Assembly: GCA_022376515.1 (NCBI GenBank)
Contig: WTXI01000079.1
Location: 62,001-126,000, forward strand
From: Lactifluus volemus
Taxonomy: Eukaryota > Basidiomycota > Agaricomycetes > Russulales > Russulaceae
Length of the DNA: 64,000 nt
Reading direction: 5' to 3'
Made by a program: the position numbers and the translations under genes. Shown here piece after piece: positions 24,418-33,757 of this stretch. The notes beneath the pieces are model-generated. The model was not told the origin of the DNA, searched no databases, and saw only the letters and a program-made list of their open reading frames with translations. Positions within the stretch are counted from its first letter, which is position 1. Every line of letters starts with the position of its first letter.

Positions 24418-24835
24418 GTGACTTGTAACGTTGTTGGGCGGGTCAGATGTTGTATGGTCTCCCATGCTGTCACTTTACTTCCTGTACACGTACCCTTCTC
24501 TTTTCATTCTAAAGTAAACGTAAACTTTAGCCAAGTAGTCACGGTGGGGCACTTGACGTAAGAATCAAGCATGATGTCCGAGTCATTCCGTCTACGACAT
24601 GGCGTAGGACATGATGAAGATGGCTAATAGAAGCCTCATAAGAAATTACAGGGTGATTCAGCGGTACCGTCATCCCAGCAGGCATGACGATGTTACGGCG
24701 CAAGTACAGAAGAGTAAGAACTACTCGATCATACGAGAAAAGGACAACAACGGAAGGGTGTAGTAAGGCACAGGAGAATAATACGGCCAGGTTACGACAA
24801 AAAAAAAGAAAATTACACCTTTCCCTTGGGCCAAA
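24418..24835. other. MCM2/FNT convergent spacer; duplication begins here
   Basis: From about 24520 the sequence matches 33758 onward (both contain cacttgacgt and agcatgatgtc), marking the left end of the segmental duplication. No gene is seen. Confidence 0.55.
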
Positions 24836-26513
24836 TCAGGCTTCCTTTACAAGGTTGTCTCCATTGGGTGGGGACAACGATCGGGAACCATCACCTTCCT
24901 CGGCTTGCACAAGACCACCAGCATTGTAATCCCAGAGATAGAAGTATACCGCGGGAAGCGCAACAATCAGTGCGCCCACGACATTCCCAAGGAAAGCTGC
25001 GATGAAAGATCTGCAGATTTCCGAACGAACAGGCAGTCAGATCAGGCATAAATACAAGATGGAGCGGTGTGGAACGGACTTCCGAATGTACTCGGCAGTG
25101 GTTAACTACACGGTGAAGAGAATAGTCAGGTGCACGGAATGAGGGCGGCATGAGGATTACACACTTTTGCATGAAACATAATCCCGAGAGGAATGAAAAA
25201 CATATTCGCGACAACTGCATTTGTTTATCACATGGGTGGCTTTAGTTCAGCAAACCAGCACTCGATAGAGGCCCACTTACCGTGATCGAATCCGCAAGCT
25301 ACAAATACCTATGGATGGAATAGCTAGGATGAGACAATGTTGGAAACAAAGGTGGAGGGACGTGCCCAGATTGGTATCCACAAGGCATAAATCTAATGTT
25401 GCAGAGCGTGAGTCCCTCAGAGAAAGCTACGCCATCGGGTCAAATTTCATACCTTCGATACAGTGTCTCGTGCTCCTTCCGCTTGCTAATAAAGAGTTGT
25501 TGTGACTATGGGTACTAGGCAGTCAAGCTTTGTTGGCGCAACTTACCCACACAGCGATACAGACTAGCCAGTTGCAACCGATGCCGCGTAGGAAGATTTG
25601 ATACCATTTTGGGGTGACAGCTTTCTTACTAAAAATAGAGTTGCGCCTCAATACGGTCAGCGCATCGAGGTATTGATACAACTCAAATCGCGAAGGCAAC
25701 CACGAATTCGTTATACGGGGCCGTAGAAATGATCCCAGAGTCTGATCAAAGTGCAATACAGGTTCAGATGTCAGTAACCAGGTGGTAACCGATTTGTTGT
25801 GGCTGAATGAATGATGATATGCTCACATTTGACAAGGATTGCCGCGAAGAAAAGGCTGCCCGTAAGGTTGCCAAACGTGACTAGAGCATAGAGTCAGCTC
25901 GCAGGTCGTACTCAAACCCAAGGCGTGGCCAGGGAAACGACTTACCAACGAGCCAGTTCAGAGGGAGACTCCACCATGGAACTGCTCGTTTCAGAACACC
26001 GATCGGGAAAACCTGATGACCAAAATCGAACCGGACTCGTATTTATTACTCAACCCACTTTTCTCGTGGTGGATGTGCATACCATCATGTTGCTCGTCAC
26101 AAGCTCCTGCCCTTGAAGCACGATCCTAACTTGCCATTATTACTGGGACCGAGGGGAAGAAGAGGATGACGTACATCGCGAGACCAACAGGGAAAACAAA
26201 ACCTCCGAGGATTTTCACGATGCCAGGGTTGGATGATGTCAGTGAAGGCGAGCCCCCTTGGAGGATCGCCGAAAGCAGACCGCCAAAGGAGAGCATCGCG
26301 CCAGCAAGGAACTGGGATCAAGAATCACCATCAAGACGAAATGGAGAGGGCGTTGGTCGATGAAAGTAACGAAGCGAGACGACGCACCCCTTTGAAGAAG
26401 ATCATATCAATCCGCGTGTTGTGCTTGCGCACGGCCGATTGGACCATTGCGACTGCCACCTCTGCGGGTTTGAGTGTGCTGGGAATGTGGATGTACGAGT
26501 AAGGCGGCGACAT
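24836..26513 (-). CDS. Formate/nitrite transporter family channel, copy A
   Basis: FNT-family pentameric anion channel for formate, nitrite or related small monoacids in the plasma membrane, expected six helices and about 300 residues. Order: STLKPAEVAVAMVQSAVRKHNTRIDMIFFK; FLAGAMLSFGGLLSAILQGG; SSNPGIVKILGGFVFPVGLAM; then across a 52-nt intron IVLQGQELVTSNMM; VFPIGVLKRAVPWWSLPLNWLVG; TFGNLTGSLFFAAILVK; SGIISTAPYNEFVVAFA; KKAVTPKWYQIFLRGIGCNWLVCIAVW; VFVACGFDHVVANMFFIPLGIMFHAKV; then LGNVVGALIVALPAVYFYLWDY and a charged tail. The core motifs GxELxTxNM and NWLVC are intact. There are about ten short exons. The junction before VFVACGFDH is not clean in either copy. About 85-90% similar to copy B by eye. 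The first exon differs in the residues after SPPY. Confidence 0.8.
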
Positions 26514-27823
26514 TATTTACTGGCTGTCTAGGTAAAAAGACAGACGGAGGAGTCCAAAGAACGAGAGTCCCTTATAAAACGAAGAACCGAGCCCTTCTAC
26601 GTAAAGTGAACATCTCCGAATCGGAAACCAACCGGAAAGCAAGGTGAAGGTGATCGGGCGATAAATAGATATATATATATGAATACCGTGTCGTGTAACT
26701 TGGGACTCGTGTACTGTGATGGAGTATTGAGTACTTAAAAGAGTTCCGAGATAGTTCCGGCGTCGATCCAGGACAGTTCGTGTTGTCCTCGTGTAGCACT
26801 GTCACTTTGAACGCAACGTATGTAGCCCCAGTAGGGTAGCTTAGCCCGGTCCCGAGGATCATTATCCGAGCGGCGTGCAACAGCTCATCAGCATCAGCTG
26901 AGCATCAAGCCGCTTTAAGTGTTTTTAGGCGCTCGTTAGCGAGAATATGCAGTAAGTTAGGCTGTTTCGCACCCATCCGAATGGAGATTCGGGTATACAG
27001 CAGAAGCCAGGGTCGTCGGAAGAGGAAGTACTCGGTCACGTGACGGAAAGCGAGGGCTGTTTGCAGCTGACCATATTTGACATTGTTTGTTTGTACGTCT
27101 TCGACGAAGACCATCACTTGCATTCTGTTCCATCTAACAAACATGTTCGACTGTTTGAAGGGGGAGCGGGTAGCTGGTGTTGGTGCGGGTCGGAACATCG
27201 CAGAGTAGGCATCGATGAACGCGTGCCCGATGACCAGGTGAACGAATGTAGAGAAGATCGCAGTTCTTGATGACTTGGATGACGGGAGGGATGTTTTCCT
27301 GTGGATAGCGAGGGGGCCGCATTGACGGTGTTGGGTTAAAATCGCGATGGTAGGGAGGCAGCCTGAGAATTCGACTGGTGTCGGCGGGGCTCGGGCAAAA
27401 CCTACTAGCTCGTGTGCTTGTGGAGCCCAGAATACGGTAATTCGGAGGTTTCTGTGGAATTCGAGGAGGTTATCAGTGGTTTGCCTGAATGCAAATCCAT
27501 CATCAAGTCCACGGTTTGACCCCTGCCCACAGCGCTGCCACGCCGTCCTGCCGTACGTTCATTGATCAGGTTGGGACTCATTGTATGCCAACAATGGCAA
27601 GATGACCACCACCTTGTCGTTTCAGCACTTGTCAGCCGTACTGTATGGGAATTCGCACCCGAGCCACAGAGTATGTACAATATCAACCTTCCATGCTTCA
27701 ACTATAATTTATCGTTCCTGAGAAGGATACAAGCGTTTAAAGTGACACCATCATATTAAAATGCGCGCTTTATGCTGGTAGGGTATCTACAATAACCTCA
27801 AGAAGGTGACTTGGTATGCAGCT
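26514..27823. other. Upstream region of FNT copy A
   Basis: Positions 26520-26930 and 27640-27790 correspond to 35701-36240 and 36760-36915, with many indels. The middle part is specific to this copy and holds the open frame listed separately. A short AT repeat lies near 26668. Confidence 0.5.
26905..27560 (-). other. Unassigned 218-codon open frame in the copy-A-specific segment
   Basis: One minus-strand frame stays open for about 218 codons in sequence that is not CT-biased. It contains DGFAFRQTTDNLLEFHRNL, TVFWAPQAHELVGFARA, FVHLVIGHAFIDAYSAM and YGQLQTALAFRHVTEYF. The first ATG in frame is late (27198). I recognise no family. It could be an exon of a gene brought in with this insertion, or part of a decayed neighbour; chance is also possible. 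Confidence 0.25.
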
Positions 27824-27828
27824 CAGTC
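27824..27828. repeat. Target-site duplication, left (CAGTC)
   Basis: CAGTC directly precedes the left LTR, and the same five bases follow the right LTR at 33222-33226. Five bp is the usual size for Ty1/Copia integrases. Confidence 0.9.
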
Positions 27829-28213
27829 TGTTAAAGTAAAGCTCAGCGCGAATAGAAAGAACGCTGTTATATTTCGTAGCCAACCTGTTAAAGTAAAGCT
27901 ATACAGGTATTTAGTTTATGTAGCTACGAAGAGAAGAGAAGAAAAAAGGTGCTCACCTCAGCGCGAATAGAAAGAACGCTGAGGTACTACCGCTTAAGGC
28001 GGGGTTTTTATCTTCATATCGAGTGTGCCCTATGTGAAGGGTAGCAAAGGCCCCAGTGGGGTAGAAAGTACTCGAAACCTTTAAAAAGGGGGAATGATAT
28101 CCCTGCTAAGGTATGAAAGGGAAGGATAAGGGTAAAGTCAAACTTCTTCGCTGATCTACTGTCCATGGTCCGTGCGCGCCACTTTAGGGCTGGCCAATGT
28201 ACGTACTCCAACA
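27829..28213 (-). repeat. 3' LTR of the Copia element (385 bp)
   Basis: In plus-strand reading it starts TGTTAAAGTAAAG and ends GTACTCCAACA. It contains two copies of a 24-bp motif at about 27835 and 27956, one of which forms a CTCAGCG/CGCTGAG hairpin, and two copies of CTGTTAAAGTAAAGCT. It is the ancestral-length version, lacking the 32-bp block of the other LTR. Confidence 0.95.
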
Positions 28214-28220
28214 CACCCCC
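28214..28220 (-). other. Polypurine tract of the Copia element
   Basis: Element-sense GGGGGTG lies directly before the 3' LTR and primes plus-strand DNA synthesis in this class. The gag-pol stop codon TGA abuts it, so coding sequence runs to within seven bases of the LTR. Confidence 0.7.
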
Positions 28221-31200
28221 TCAGACCTGAAAGTGCAAGCCAAGCTCGCGTGCGAGTCGCCCATGCTTCTCGCGGACCAATCCCTTGGTAAATATGTCGG
28301 CGACTTGGTCGTCGGTGGGGATGTAGGTGAGGTCGATGTCGCCGGCGGCGACCCTCTCGCGCAAGAAATGGTGACGCAGGTCGATGTGCTTCGTGCGATC
28401 GTGGAACTCGGGGTTCCGAGCGATGGCGATGGCGGATTGATTGTCCATGTGCAAGATGGTGGGGAGTACAACGTCGAGATTGAGTTCTCGGAGAAGACGT
28501 CGGAGCCAGATAGCCTCCTTCGCGGCATACGCGGCCGCGACATATTCGGCTTCCGTGCTAGACAGTGCGACAGAGGTTTGCTTCTTAGATCCCCAGCTAA
28601 TAGCACCCCCTCCGAGCATGAAGACGAAGCCGGAGGTGGATTTTCTGTCGTTGATGTCGCTGGCCCAGTCAGCATCCACGAAACCGCGTAAGGTGATCCC
28701 ATCTGGAGTTCCGCGTCGGAAAGTGAGGCGAAGGGACGAAGATCCACGCAGATATTTAAAGACACGGTCCAAAGAGAGGAAGTGGGATGAACCAGGTGTG
28801 GCGTTGTGTCGCCCAAGGGCCGATACGGCATAGGAGAGGTCGGGACGTGTGCCAACCATGAGGTACATGAGAGCTCCGACGGCGCTTTGGTAGAGTTTCG
28901 CGTCGGATTCAGGCTGTGGTAGCTTGCGAAGGTGCTCGTTGGCGACGGCGGGTGTTGAGACAGGACGAATGGATGATTTCCCGAAACGTTCAAGGACTTC
29001 GTTTGAGTACTTCTCTTGCGAGAGGGAGATCCACCCGGCGTCACGATCGCGAGTGACGTGCATGCCGAGGATCCAGCTCAAGTTGCCAAGATCAGTCATT
29101 TCATAGTACTGGCAAAGGAGGGCCTTGTCCCGCTCTATCTCAGCAAGACTGCTGGAGGCCATGGTGATGTCGTCGACGTAGAGCGCGATGATGGAAGTAT
29201 GAGGGTCGGCGAGACGGATGAAAACAGCGTGGTCGGACTGTGTGTTTTGGTACCCCATAGAAGTGAGGCGCGCTTTGATGTTTTCATACCAAACGCGTCC
29301 ACCCTGTTTCGTTCCATAGACGGCTTTGATTAGTCGCAATACCATGCCGTCAGGGATATCGAAACCAGGGGGAGGACTCATAAAAATTTCTTCTTTGAGC
29401 GTACCGTTCAAGTATGCTGATTTCACATCCATCTGATGCAGCTCGAAATCCCTCTCCGCGGCGATCGCAAGGATGGCGCGGAGTGAGGCGAGTTTCGCAA
29501 CGGGCGCGAAAGTTTCGTCGAAGTCGATGCCTTCGATCTGCGTGAAACCTTGGGCAACGACTCGAGCTTTGTATTTCTGCACGCTACCATCGGGTCCGCG
29601 TTTAACGCGGAACACCCAGCGGCTCCCGACGATTTTGCGGCCACGGGGGCGAGGTACGATTTCGTAAACGCCCATTTGTTCGAAGGCGATTCGTTCGGTT
29701 TCGCACGCGAGTCTCCATTCAGCAGCATCTGGTCGAGCCATTGCCTCATCGAAAGTGCGCGGGTCACTCCCAATTTCGGTCTCGGCGACAGTAGCGCGTA
29801 CAAGAGATTTGTGCTTATACGAACTTACGTCGTAGCGGGGGTCGTCGTCGCGAGTTGGTGCGCGGGTGGTGCGTTTTGGGCGAGTGTTTGGAGGAGGAGG
29901 TGCAAGAGGAGGAATCGCGTGTGACGCGTCATCTCCTTCGATTGCAGCGTCTCCGTCGTCGTCGTCGTTGTCATCGTCGATTATGACTCGTTCGTGAGTT
30001 GGGCCCCCTTCGTCGAATACAACGTCACGAGAGTAGTATATTTTGCGCGTATCACGGTGGATGAGTTTGAAGGCTTTGTGGTTTGGTGCGAGTCCGATGA
30101 AGGTACATTGCTTCGAGTGGAATGATAACTTTGAGCGATAGTCTTCGGGCACATGCATGTGGGCCTTGCATCCGAAGATCCGAAGGCGCGAGACGTCGGG
30201 TTTGTTGCCACTCCAGGCTTCCTCCGGGGTGACATTTTGAAGCGAGGCGGAGGGGGAACAATTGTGGAGGATGGCAGCGTACAAGAGCGCGTCGTACCAG
30301 AAGGATTCGGGGAGATTAGCGTCATTGAGCATTGCCCGCACCTTGTCCAGTAGGGTGCGATTCATGCGTTCTGCCACGCCGTTGTGCTCAGCCGTGTCAG
30401 CGGTTGTGATCTCCTGTCGGATACCTTTCTGCTCAAAGTAATGAGTGGAAACGTTGCCCGTGTACTCTCCTCCGCCATCGGACCTTAGCACTTTAAGTGC
30501 TTTCCCAGTTTCACGCTCAACCCGTGCTACGAACACCTTCAAGCGATGGAGAAGATCGGACTTAAGTTTGAGTCCCGCTACATAGACTTTCCGCGACTTA
30601 TCGTCCGTGAACGTTGCGAAATACTCAAATCCCTCACGGGAACGAGTCGGGAGTTTGCCGCAAATGTCGGAGAACACACGGCCGAGGACTTCGGTGGCGC
30701 GTGTGCTGGTCGATTTCGCGATGTCGATTCGGCTTTGCTTCCCGGCGAGACAGGGCTCGCAGATCGTTGTGACGTCCAGGGCCCCCTCAATAGTCATTCC
30801 GTTGACAAGTCCCTTTTTTGCCATTTGCACCACAGTTCCGACGTTGACATGGCCGAGGCGGCGGTGCCAAGTGGCGAGAGTGGCGGTCGAACCGGCGCTC
30901 TCGGAGAGAAAGGCGGTTTCAGTCGGCGGGCGTGAGTCCTCATCTTCCTGTGGGAAGACCGAAACGTTTGCAATTTGTACTCTCTCCGGGGTGATGGTCT
31001 GGATGTCCATTATGTAGAGGTTTGAAGACATTTGACCCTGGCAAGTGACGGTGCCAGATTTATCACGGAGGGAACACGAGGCGTCGCTGAAAAGCAGGCT
31101 GGCGCCATGCTGAGCGAGGTACGAAACGGAGAGGAGGTTGCCGTGAAGATCAGGCACAAAAAGGACTTCTTGGAAAATGGCCGTTTTCCATGCGCCGTTG

Positions 31201-32744
31201 GCACGCATGCGGACGCGAATGCGACCGACGCCCGTGGCTAGGATCGAACGAGCGTCTCCAAGGGTGACTTTGATGGGAGTAGAGAGAGGGACGAAGTGTG
31301 TGAACCAAGAACGGTTGCACGACATGGTGCGCGATGCGCCTGAATCAAGTATCCAGGACTCAAGGAGCGAGCGAGAGTGGAGAGGGTGAGCAGCGTAGAG
31401 GAATATTTCTTCGTCAGACTCCGAAGCAATGGCGACCTTGGCAGAAGCGGGTGTGGAAGCGGGGGTAGAAGGTGGCGCGGACGCGGTAGCTGGCGTTGCC
31501 GTCGCAGTCTTCGCTTCCTTCTCCTTTTGAGCTTTGAGTTTGCGGCACTCACTGACGTCGTGTCCAGTGAAGTTGCAATGAGTACACTTCTTTTTCTGCT
31601 GGTCTTTTCGCTTGTTCTGCTCTCCTTTCTTTTTGTCTTTGTCCGAATCCTTCTTCTCAGCTTTCTTTTTGCCGTCTTTGCCTTTTCGGGCGGCCTTGGC
31701 GTAGAAGGCGGCGGCCCCGTCGCCCGATTCACGGATACGTGAGTCCTCGTCAGTGAGAATGCGTAGCTTTATATTTTCTGGGGTTTGTTCAGCCGGACTG
31801 AGATTATTGAGAATGATTTTTAGCATTCTGTGAGGCGCGGGAAGGGCGTTGGTGATGGCAAGGGCAATTTGTTGGTGAGTGAAGGGAGAGCCCGCTTCGG
31901 CGAGACGGTGCGAGGCGTCGATCATGGCATTGATTTGCGGCTCGAGGGGTTCAGCATCGTTAAGAGGGGTGCTGAAAAGTCGGGTCATCAACTGGGAAAG
32001 TTTATGACTTCCTCGACCTTCGAAACGGGCGGCAAGACAATCAAGGCAGTCTTTCGCTGTCTGCGCGTGAAAGATGAGATGGGCCGGCTCCCCGGTGAGC
32101 GACAACGCGATGAGCGAGAATGCTTGTTGATCCTTCTCATCCCAGGCAGCGGCTTCAGCCGGAAAGGTCAGGGGATGGGGATGCGGGTCAACAAGAACCG
32201 TTAGGAGTTTGTAGCTCCTTAAGACTACTCGCATATGGAACTGCCACACCGCAAAGTTGCTGCCGTCTTGCTCGAGCGGAGGAATGTCGTAGCGCTGTGA
32301 TATGACGGTCGGTCCAGGCATCGCGGGAGGCAAGTGAGGCGGCGGAACTAAGGGTGGCATGTTGTGAGCCGGGGGAGCGAAAGGAGGCGGATGAGCTGGC
32401 GGAATCATGGGTTGTGGGTGCGCCCATGGGATTGCGGCCGGACGGTGCACCGGTGGGATCGGAGCATGCTGGTGCATGGGCGGGATCGCATAACGCTGAA
32501 AGGGCGGAGGTGTACTGGCTGGAGTACTAGCCGCCGAGGTTAGGGCAGAGGCGCGACCAAAACCTTGGGAGGAGCCGTAGGCAGAGCCTTGGACGGAGCC
32601 GTGGGCTGATCCGTGAATAGAAGCGTGGACGGAGCCATGGATTGAACCGGCAGGCCCGGCGACATCGTCGTCGTCGGCTGGGTTGAAGAGTTGCGGTGGT
32701 GCAACGGGATGCGCAGCGGCTTGTGCTGCAGCAGCTTGGCTCAT
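28221..32744 (-). CDS. Copia Gag-Pol polyprotein (1,507 aa, intact)
   Basis: One frame without stop or frameshift. Gag starts with Ala/Pro-rich and HGS-type repeats (GSIHGSVHASIHGSAHGS, residues about 34-60), and has a retrotransposon gag core. A CCHC knuckle is at CTHCNFTGHDVSEC (about 386-400). The protease motif is LDSGASRTMS (about 465). Integrase has HRRLGH...CEPCLAGKQSR (HHCC) and the DDE residues in FTDDKSRK, LRSDGGGEY and NGVAERMNRTLLDK. Reverse transcriptase runs from SRWVFRVKRGPDG to ALYVDDITMAS (YVDD near 1189). RNase H has VDADWASDINDRKSTSG, SSTEAEYVA and HMDNQSAIAIARNPEFHDRTKHIDLR. The integrase-before-RT order defines Copia. The absence of any frame break, in a window where host genes have several, argues the sequence is both good here and recently inserted. 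Confidence 0.97.
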   Translation of the reverse strand: MSQAAAAQAAAHPVAPPQLFNPADDDDVAGPAGSIHGSVHASIHGSAHGSVQGSAYGSSQGFGRASALTSAASTPASTPPPFQRYAIPPMHQHAPIPPVHRPAAIPWAHPQPMIPPAHPPPFAPPAHNMPPLVPPPHLPPAMPGPTVISQRYDIPPLEQDGSNFAVWQFHMRVVLRSYKLLTVLVDPHPHPLTFPAEAAAWDEKDQQAFSLIALSLTGEPAHLIFHAQTAKDCLDCLAARFEGRGSHKLSQLMTRLFSTPLNDAEPLEPQINAMIDASHRLAEAGSPFTHQQIALAITNALPAPHRMLKIILNNLSPAEQTPENIKLRILTDEDSRIRESGDGAAAFYAKAARKGKDGKKKAEKKDSDKDKKKGEQNKRKDQQKKKCTHCNFTGHDVSECRKLKAQKEKEAKTATATPATASAPPSTPASTPASAKVAIASESDEEIFLYAAHPLHSRSLLESWILDSGASRTMSCNRSWFTHFVPLSTPIKVTLGDARSILATGVGRIRVRMRANGAWKTAIFQEVLFVPDLHGNLLSVSYLAQHGASLLFSDASCSLRDKSGTVTCQGQMSSNLYIMDIQTITPERVQIANVSVFPQEDEDSRPPTETAFLSESAGSTATLATWHRRLGHVNVGTVVQMAKKGLVNGMTIEGALDVTTICEPCLAGKQSRIDIAKSTSTRATEVLGRVFSDICGKLPTRSREGFEYFATFTDDKSRKVYVAGLKLKSDLLHRLKVFVARVERETGKALKVLRSDGGGEYTGNVSTHYFEQKGIRQEITTADTAEHNGVAERMNRTLLDKVRAMLNDANLPESFWYDALLYAAILHNCSPSASLQNVTPEEAWSGNKPDVSRLRIFGCKAHMHVPEDYRSKLSFHSKQCTFIGLAPNHKAFKLIHRDTRKIYYSRDVVFDEGGPTHERVIIDDDNDDDDGDAAIEGDDASHAIPPLAPPPPNTRPKRTTRAPTRDDDPRYDVSSYKHKSLVRATVAETEIGSDPRTFDEAMARPDAAEWRLACETERIAFEQMGVYEIVPRPRGRKIVGSRWVFRVKRGPDGSVQKYKARVVAQGFTQIEGIDFDETFAPVAKLASLRAILAIAAERDFELHQMDVKSAYLNGTLKEEIFMSPPPGFDIPDGMVLRLIKAVYGTKQGGRVWYENIKARLTSMGYQNTQSDHAVFIRLADPHTSIIALYVDDITMASSSLAEIERDKALLCQYYEMTDLGNLSWILGMHVTRDRDAGWISLSQEKYSNEVLERFGKSSIRPVSTPAVANEHLRKLPQPESDAKLYQSAVGALMYLMVGTRPDLSYAVSALGRHNATPGSSHFLSLDRVFKYLRGSSSLRLTFRRGTPDGITLRGFVDADWASDINDRKSTSGFVFMLGGGAISWGSKKQTSVALSSTEAEYVAAAYAAKEAIWLRRLLRELNLDVVLPTILHMDNQSAIAIARNPEFHDRTKHIDLRHHFLRERVAAGDIDLTYIPTDDQVADIFTKGLVREKHGRLARELGLHFQV

Positions 32745-32784
32745 GCTTCGTGTGATTGGCGACAGCGTGGGTGAAGCTCAGGCG

Positions 32785-32804
32785 GAGACTCAGGTCTCGT
32801 AATC
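32785..32804 (-). other. Primer-binding site candidate next to the 5' LTR
   Basis: The bases directly inside the 5' LTR would pair with a primer ending CTCGTAATC-3'. This matches no tRNA 3' CCA end. It does resemble an anticodon loop with a CGT (threonine) anticodon, as if the primer were a tRNA 5' half, which is known for Drosophila copia. A mismatch in the would-be anticodon stem weakens this. Confidence 0.35.
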
Positions 32805-33221
32805 TGTTAAAGTAAAGCTCAGCGCGAATAGAAAGAACGCTGTTATATTTCGTAGCCAACCTGTTAAAGTAAAGCTATACAGGTATTTAGTTTATGTAGC
32901 TACGAAGAGAAGAGAAGAAAAAAGGTGCTCACCTCAGCGCGAATAGAAAGAACGCTGAGGTACTACCGCTTAAGGCGGGGTTTTTATCTTCATATCGAGT
33001 GTGCCCTATGTGAAGGGTAGCAAAGGCCCCAGTGGGGTAGAAAGTACTCGAAACCTTTAAAAAGGGGGAATGATATCCCTGCTAAGGTATGAAAGGGAAG
33101 GATAAGGGTAAAGTCAAACTTCTTCGCTGATCTACTGTCCATGGTCCGTGCGCGCCACTTTAGGGCTGGCCAATGTTGGAGTACCGCCACTTTAGGGCTG
33201 GCCAATGTACGTACTCCAACA
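32805..33221 (-). repeat. 5' LTR of the Copia element (417 bp, with a 32-bp extra block)
   Basis: Identical by eye to the other LTR except for 32 extra bases near its outer end (about 33176-33207). The block repeats 24 bases of the flanking LTR and carries TGTTGGAGTAC (33174-33184), the reverse complement of the LTR terminus GTACTCCAACA (33211-33221). Confidence 0.95.
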
Positions 33222-33226
33222 CAGTC
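33222..33226. repeat. Target-site duplication, right (CAGTC)
   Basis: Matches the five bases at 27824-27828 on the other side of the Copia element. Confidence 0.9.
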
Positions 33227-33755
33227 CGCGACTGGGAATGGATGGCTCCCCATCGTCATCTATGAAGATCGCAATAGCTGCAGTTCACTTATTTCAACGC
33301 TGGCACTAAGGCGGATACAATGGGAGCCCGAACGGGGAGCGCTCGAGTAAGTATCTGACCTAAGTAATGGCTTAAAATCTGTAGATTGGGTACCAAGGGA
33401 CACAGGCATACTGTATTGGCATGCTGGTAAGTACCAATGAACTAGGGGCGTACGACAGCGCCAACCACTGCGGTCATGTCAGAGACAGATCCTTCTGTAG
33501 CGCTTTTTGTGGCCTCACGCCTTCCTTCCGTGCGACGGGGCCAAAGGGCCACCAAAAGTGCATGATCCGGGCTTAAAAAAGAGCTCGCGAGGATGTGCAG
33601 AGACTTGAAATGCAGTACTACCAAGTCCACATTCCGACTCAGCCTCCCTCGTGGTGTTCAAGGAACGTGACCACCTGAAGAGATAGTACACGTGGACCTT
33701 CTCGGTTCGTCCAAGTCTTGGAAGCCTGTCAATGTGTTGTAAGGCACTCCTTCCT
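33227..33755 (-). pseudogene. Relic of an MFS transporter (paralog of the gene at 36919-39268)
   Basis: Segments correspond in order to parts of the intact MFS gene. The C-terminal end with ccccatcgtcatctatga (33244) matches about 36965. The stretch from about 33356 (atggcttaaaatctgtagat) through gcatgctg, aagtaccaatga and gggcgtacga to ggcctcacgccttccttccg matches about 37740-37940. Most of the gene between these blocks is missing and the frame is broken. This is the dead MFS half of the first FNT-MFS unit. About 33560-33755 is less clearly matched. The Copia insertion lies at its 3' edge and was not what destroyed it. Confidence 0.7.
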
Positions 33756-33757
33756 GA

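Larger units (their letters stand above)
24520..27790. repeat. Segmental duplication, copy A (FNT unit)
   Basis: This block and 33758-36915 are diverged direct copies. They share the 3' flank, all FNT exons and most introns, the upstream region, and an end segment with agaaggatacaagcgttta. The spacers differ by indels: about 26940-27640 here has no clear counterpart in copy B. Together with MFS remnants (33227-33755) and the complete MFS gene (36919-39268), the ancestral unit was FNT plus MFS. Confidence 0.8.
27829..33221 (-). mobile_element. Full-length Ty1/Copia LTR retrotransposon, recent insertion
   Basis: 5.39-kb element on the minus strand: LTRs that begin TG and end CA, a 5-bp target-site duplication, a primer-binding region, one uninterrupted 1,507-codon gag-pol frame, and a purine tract. 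The two LTRs appear identical except for a 32-bp extra block in the right (5') one. The intact frame and near-identical LTRs point to a recent and possibly still active insertion. It landed between the FNT copy A spacer and the MFS relic, inside the duplicated region. No gene is disrupted by it. Confidence 0.95.

Noticed and set aside
28197..31742. Several plus-strand open frames of 100-165 codons
   Set aside because: They are antisense to the intact Copia gag-pol frame and have no motif of their own.
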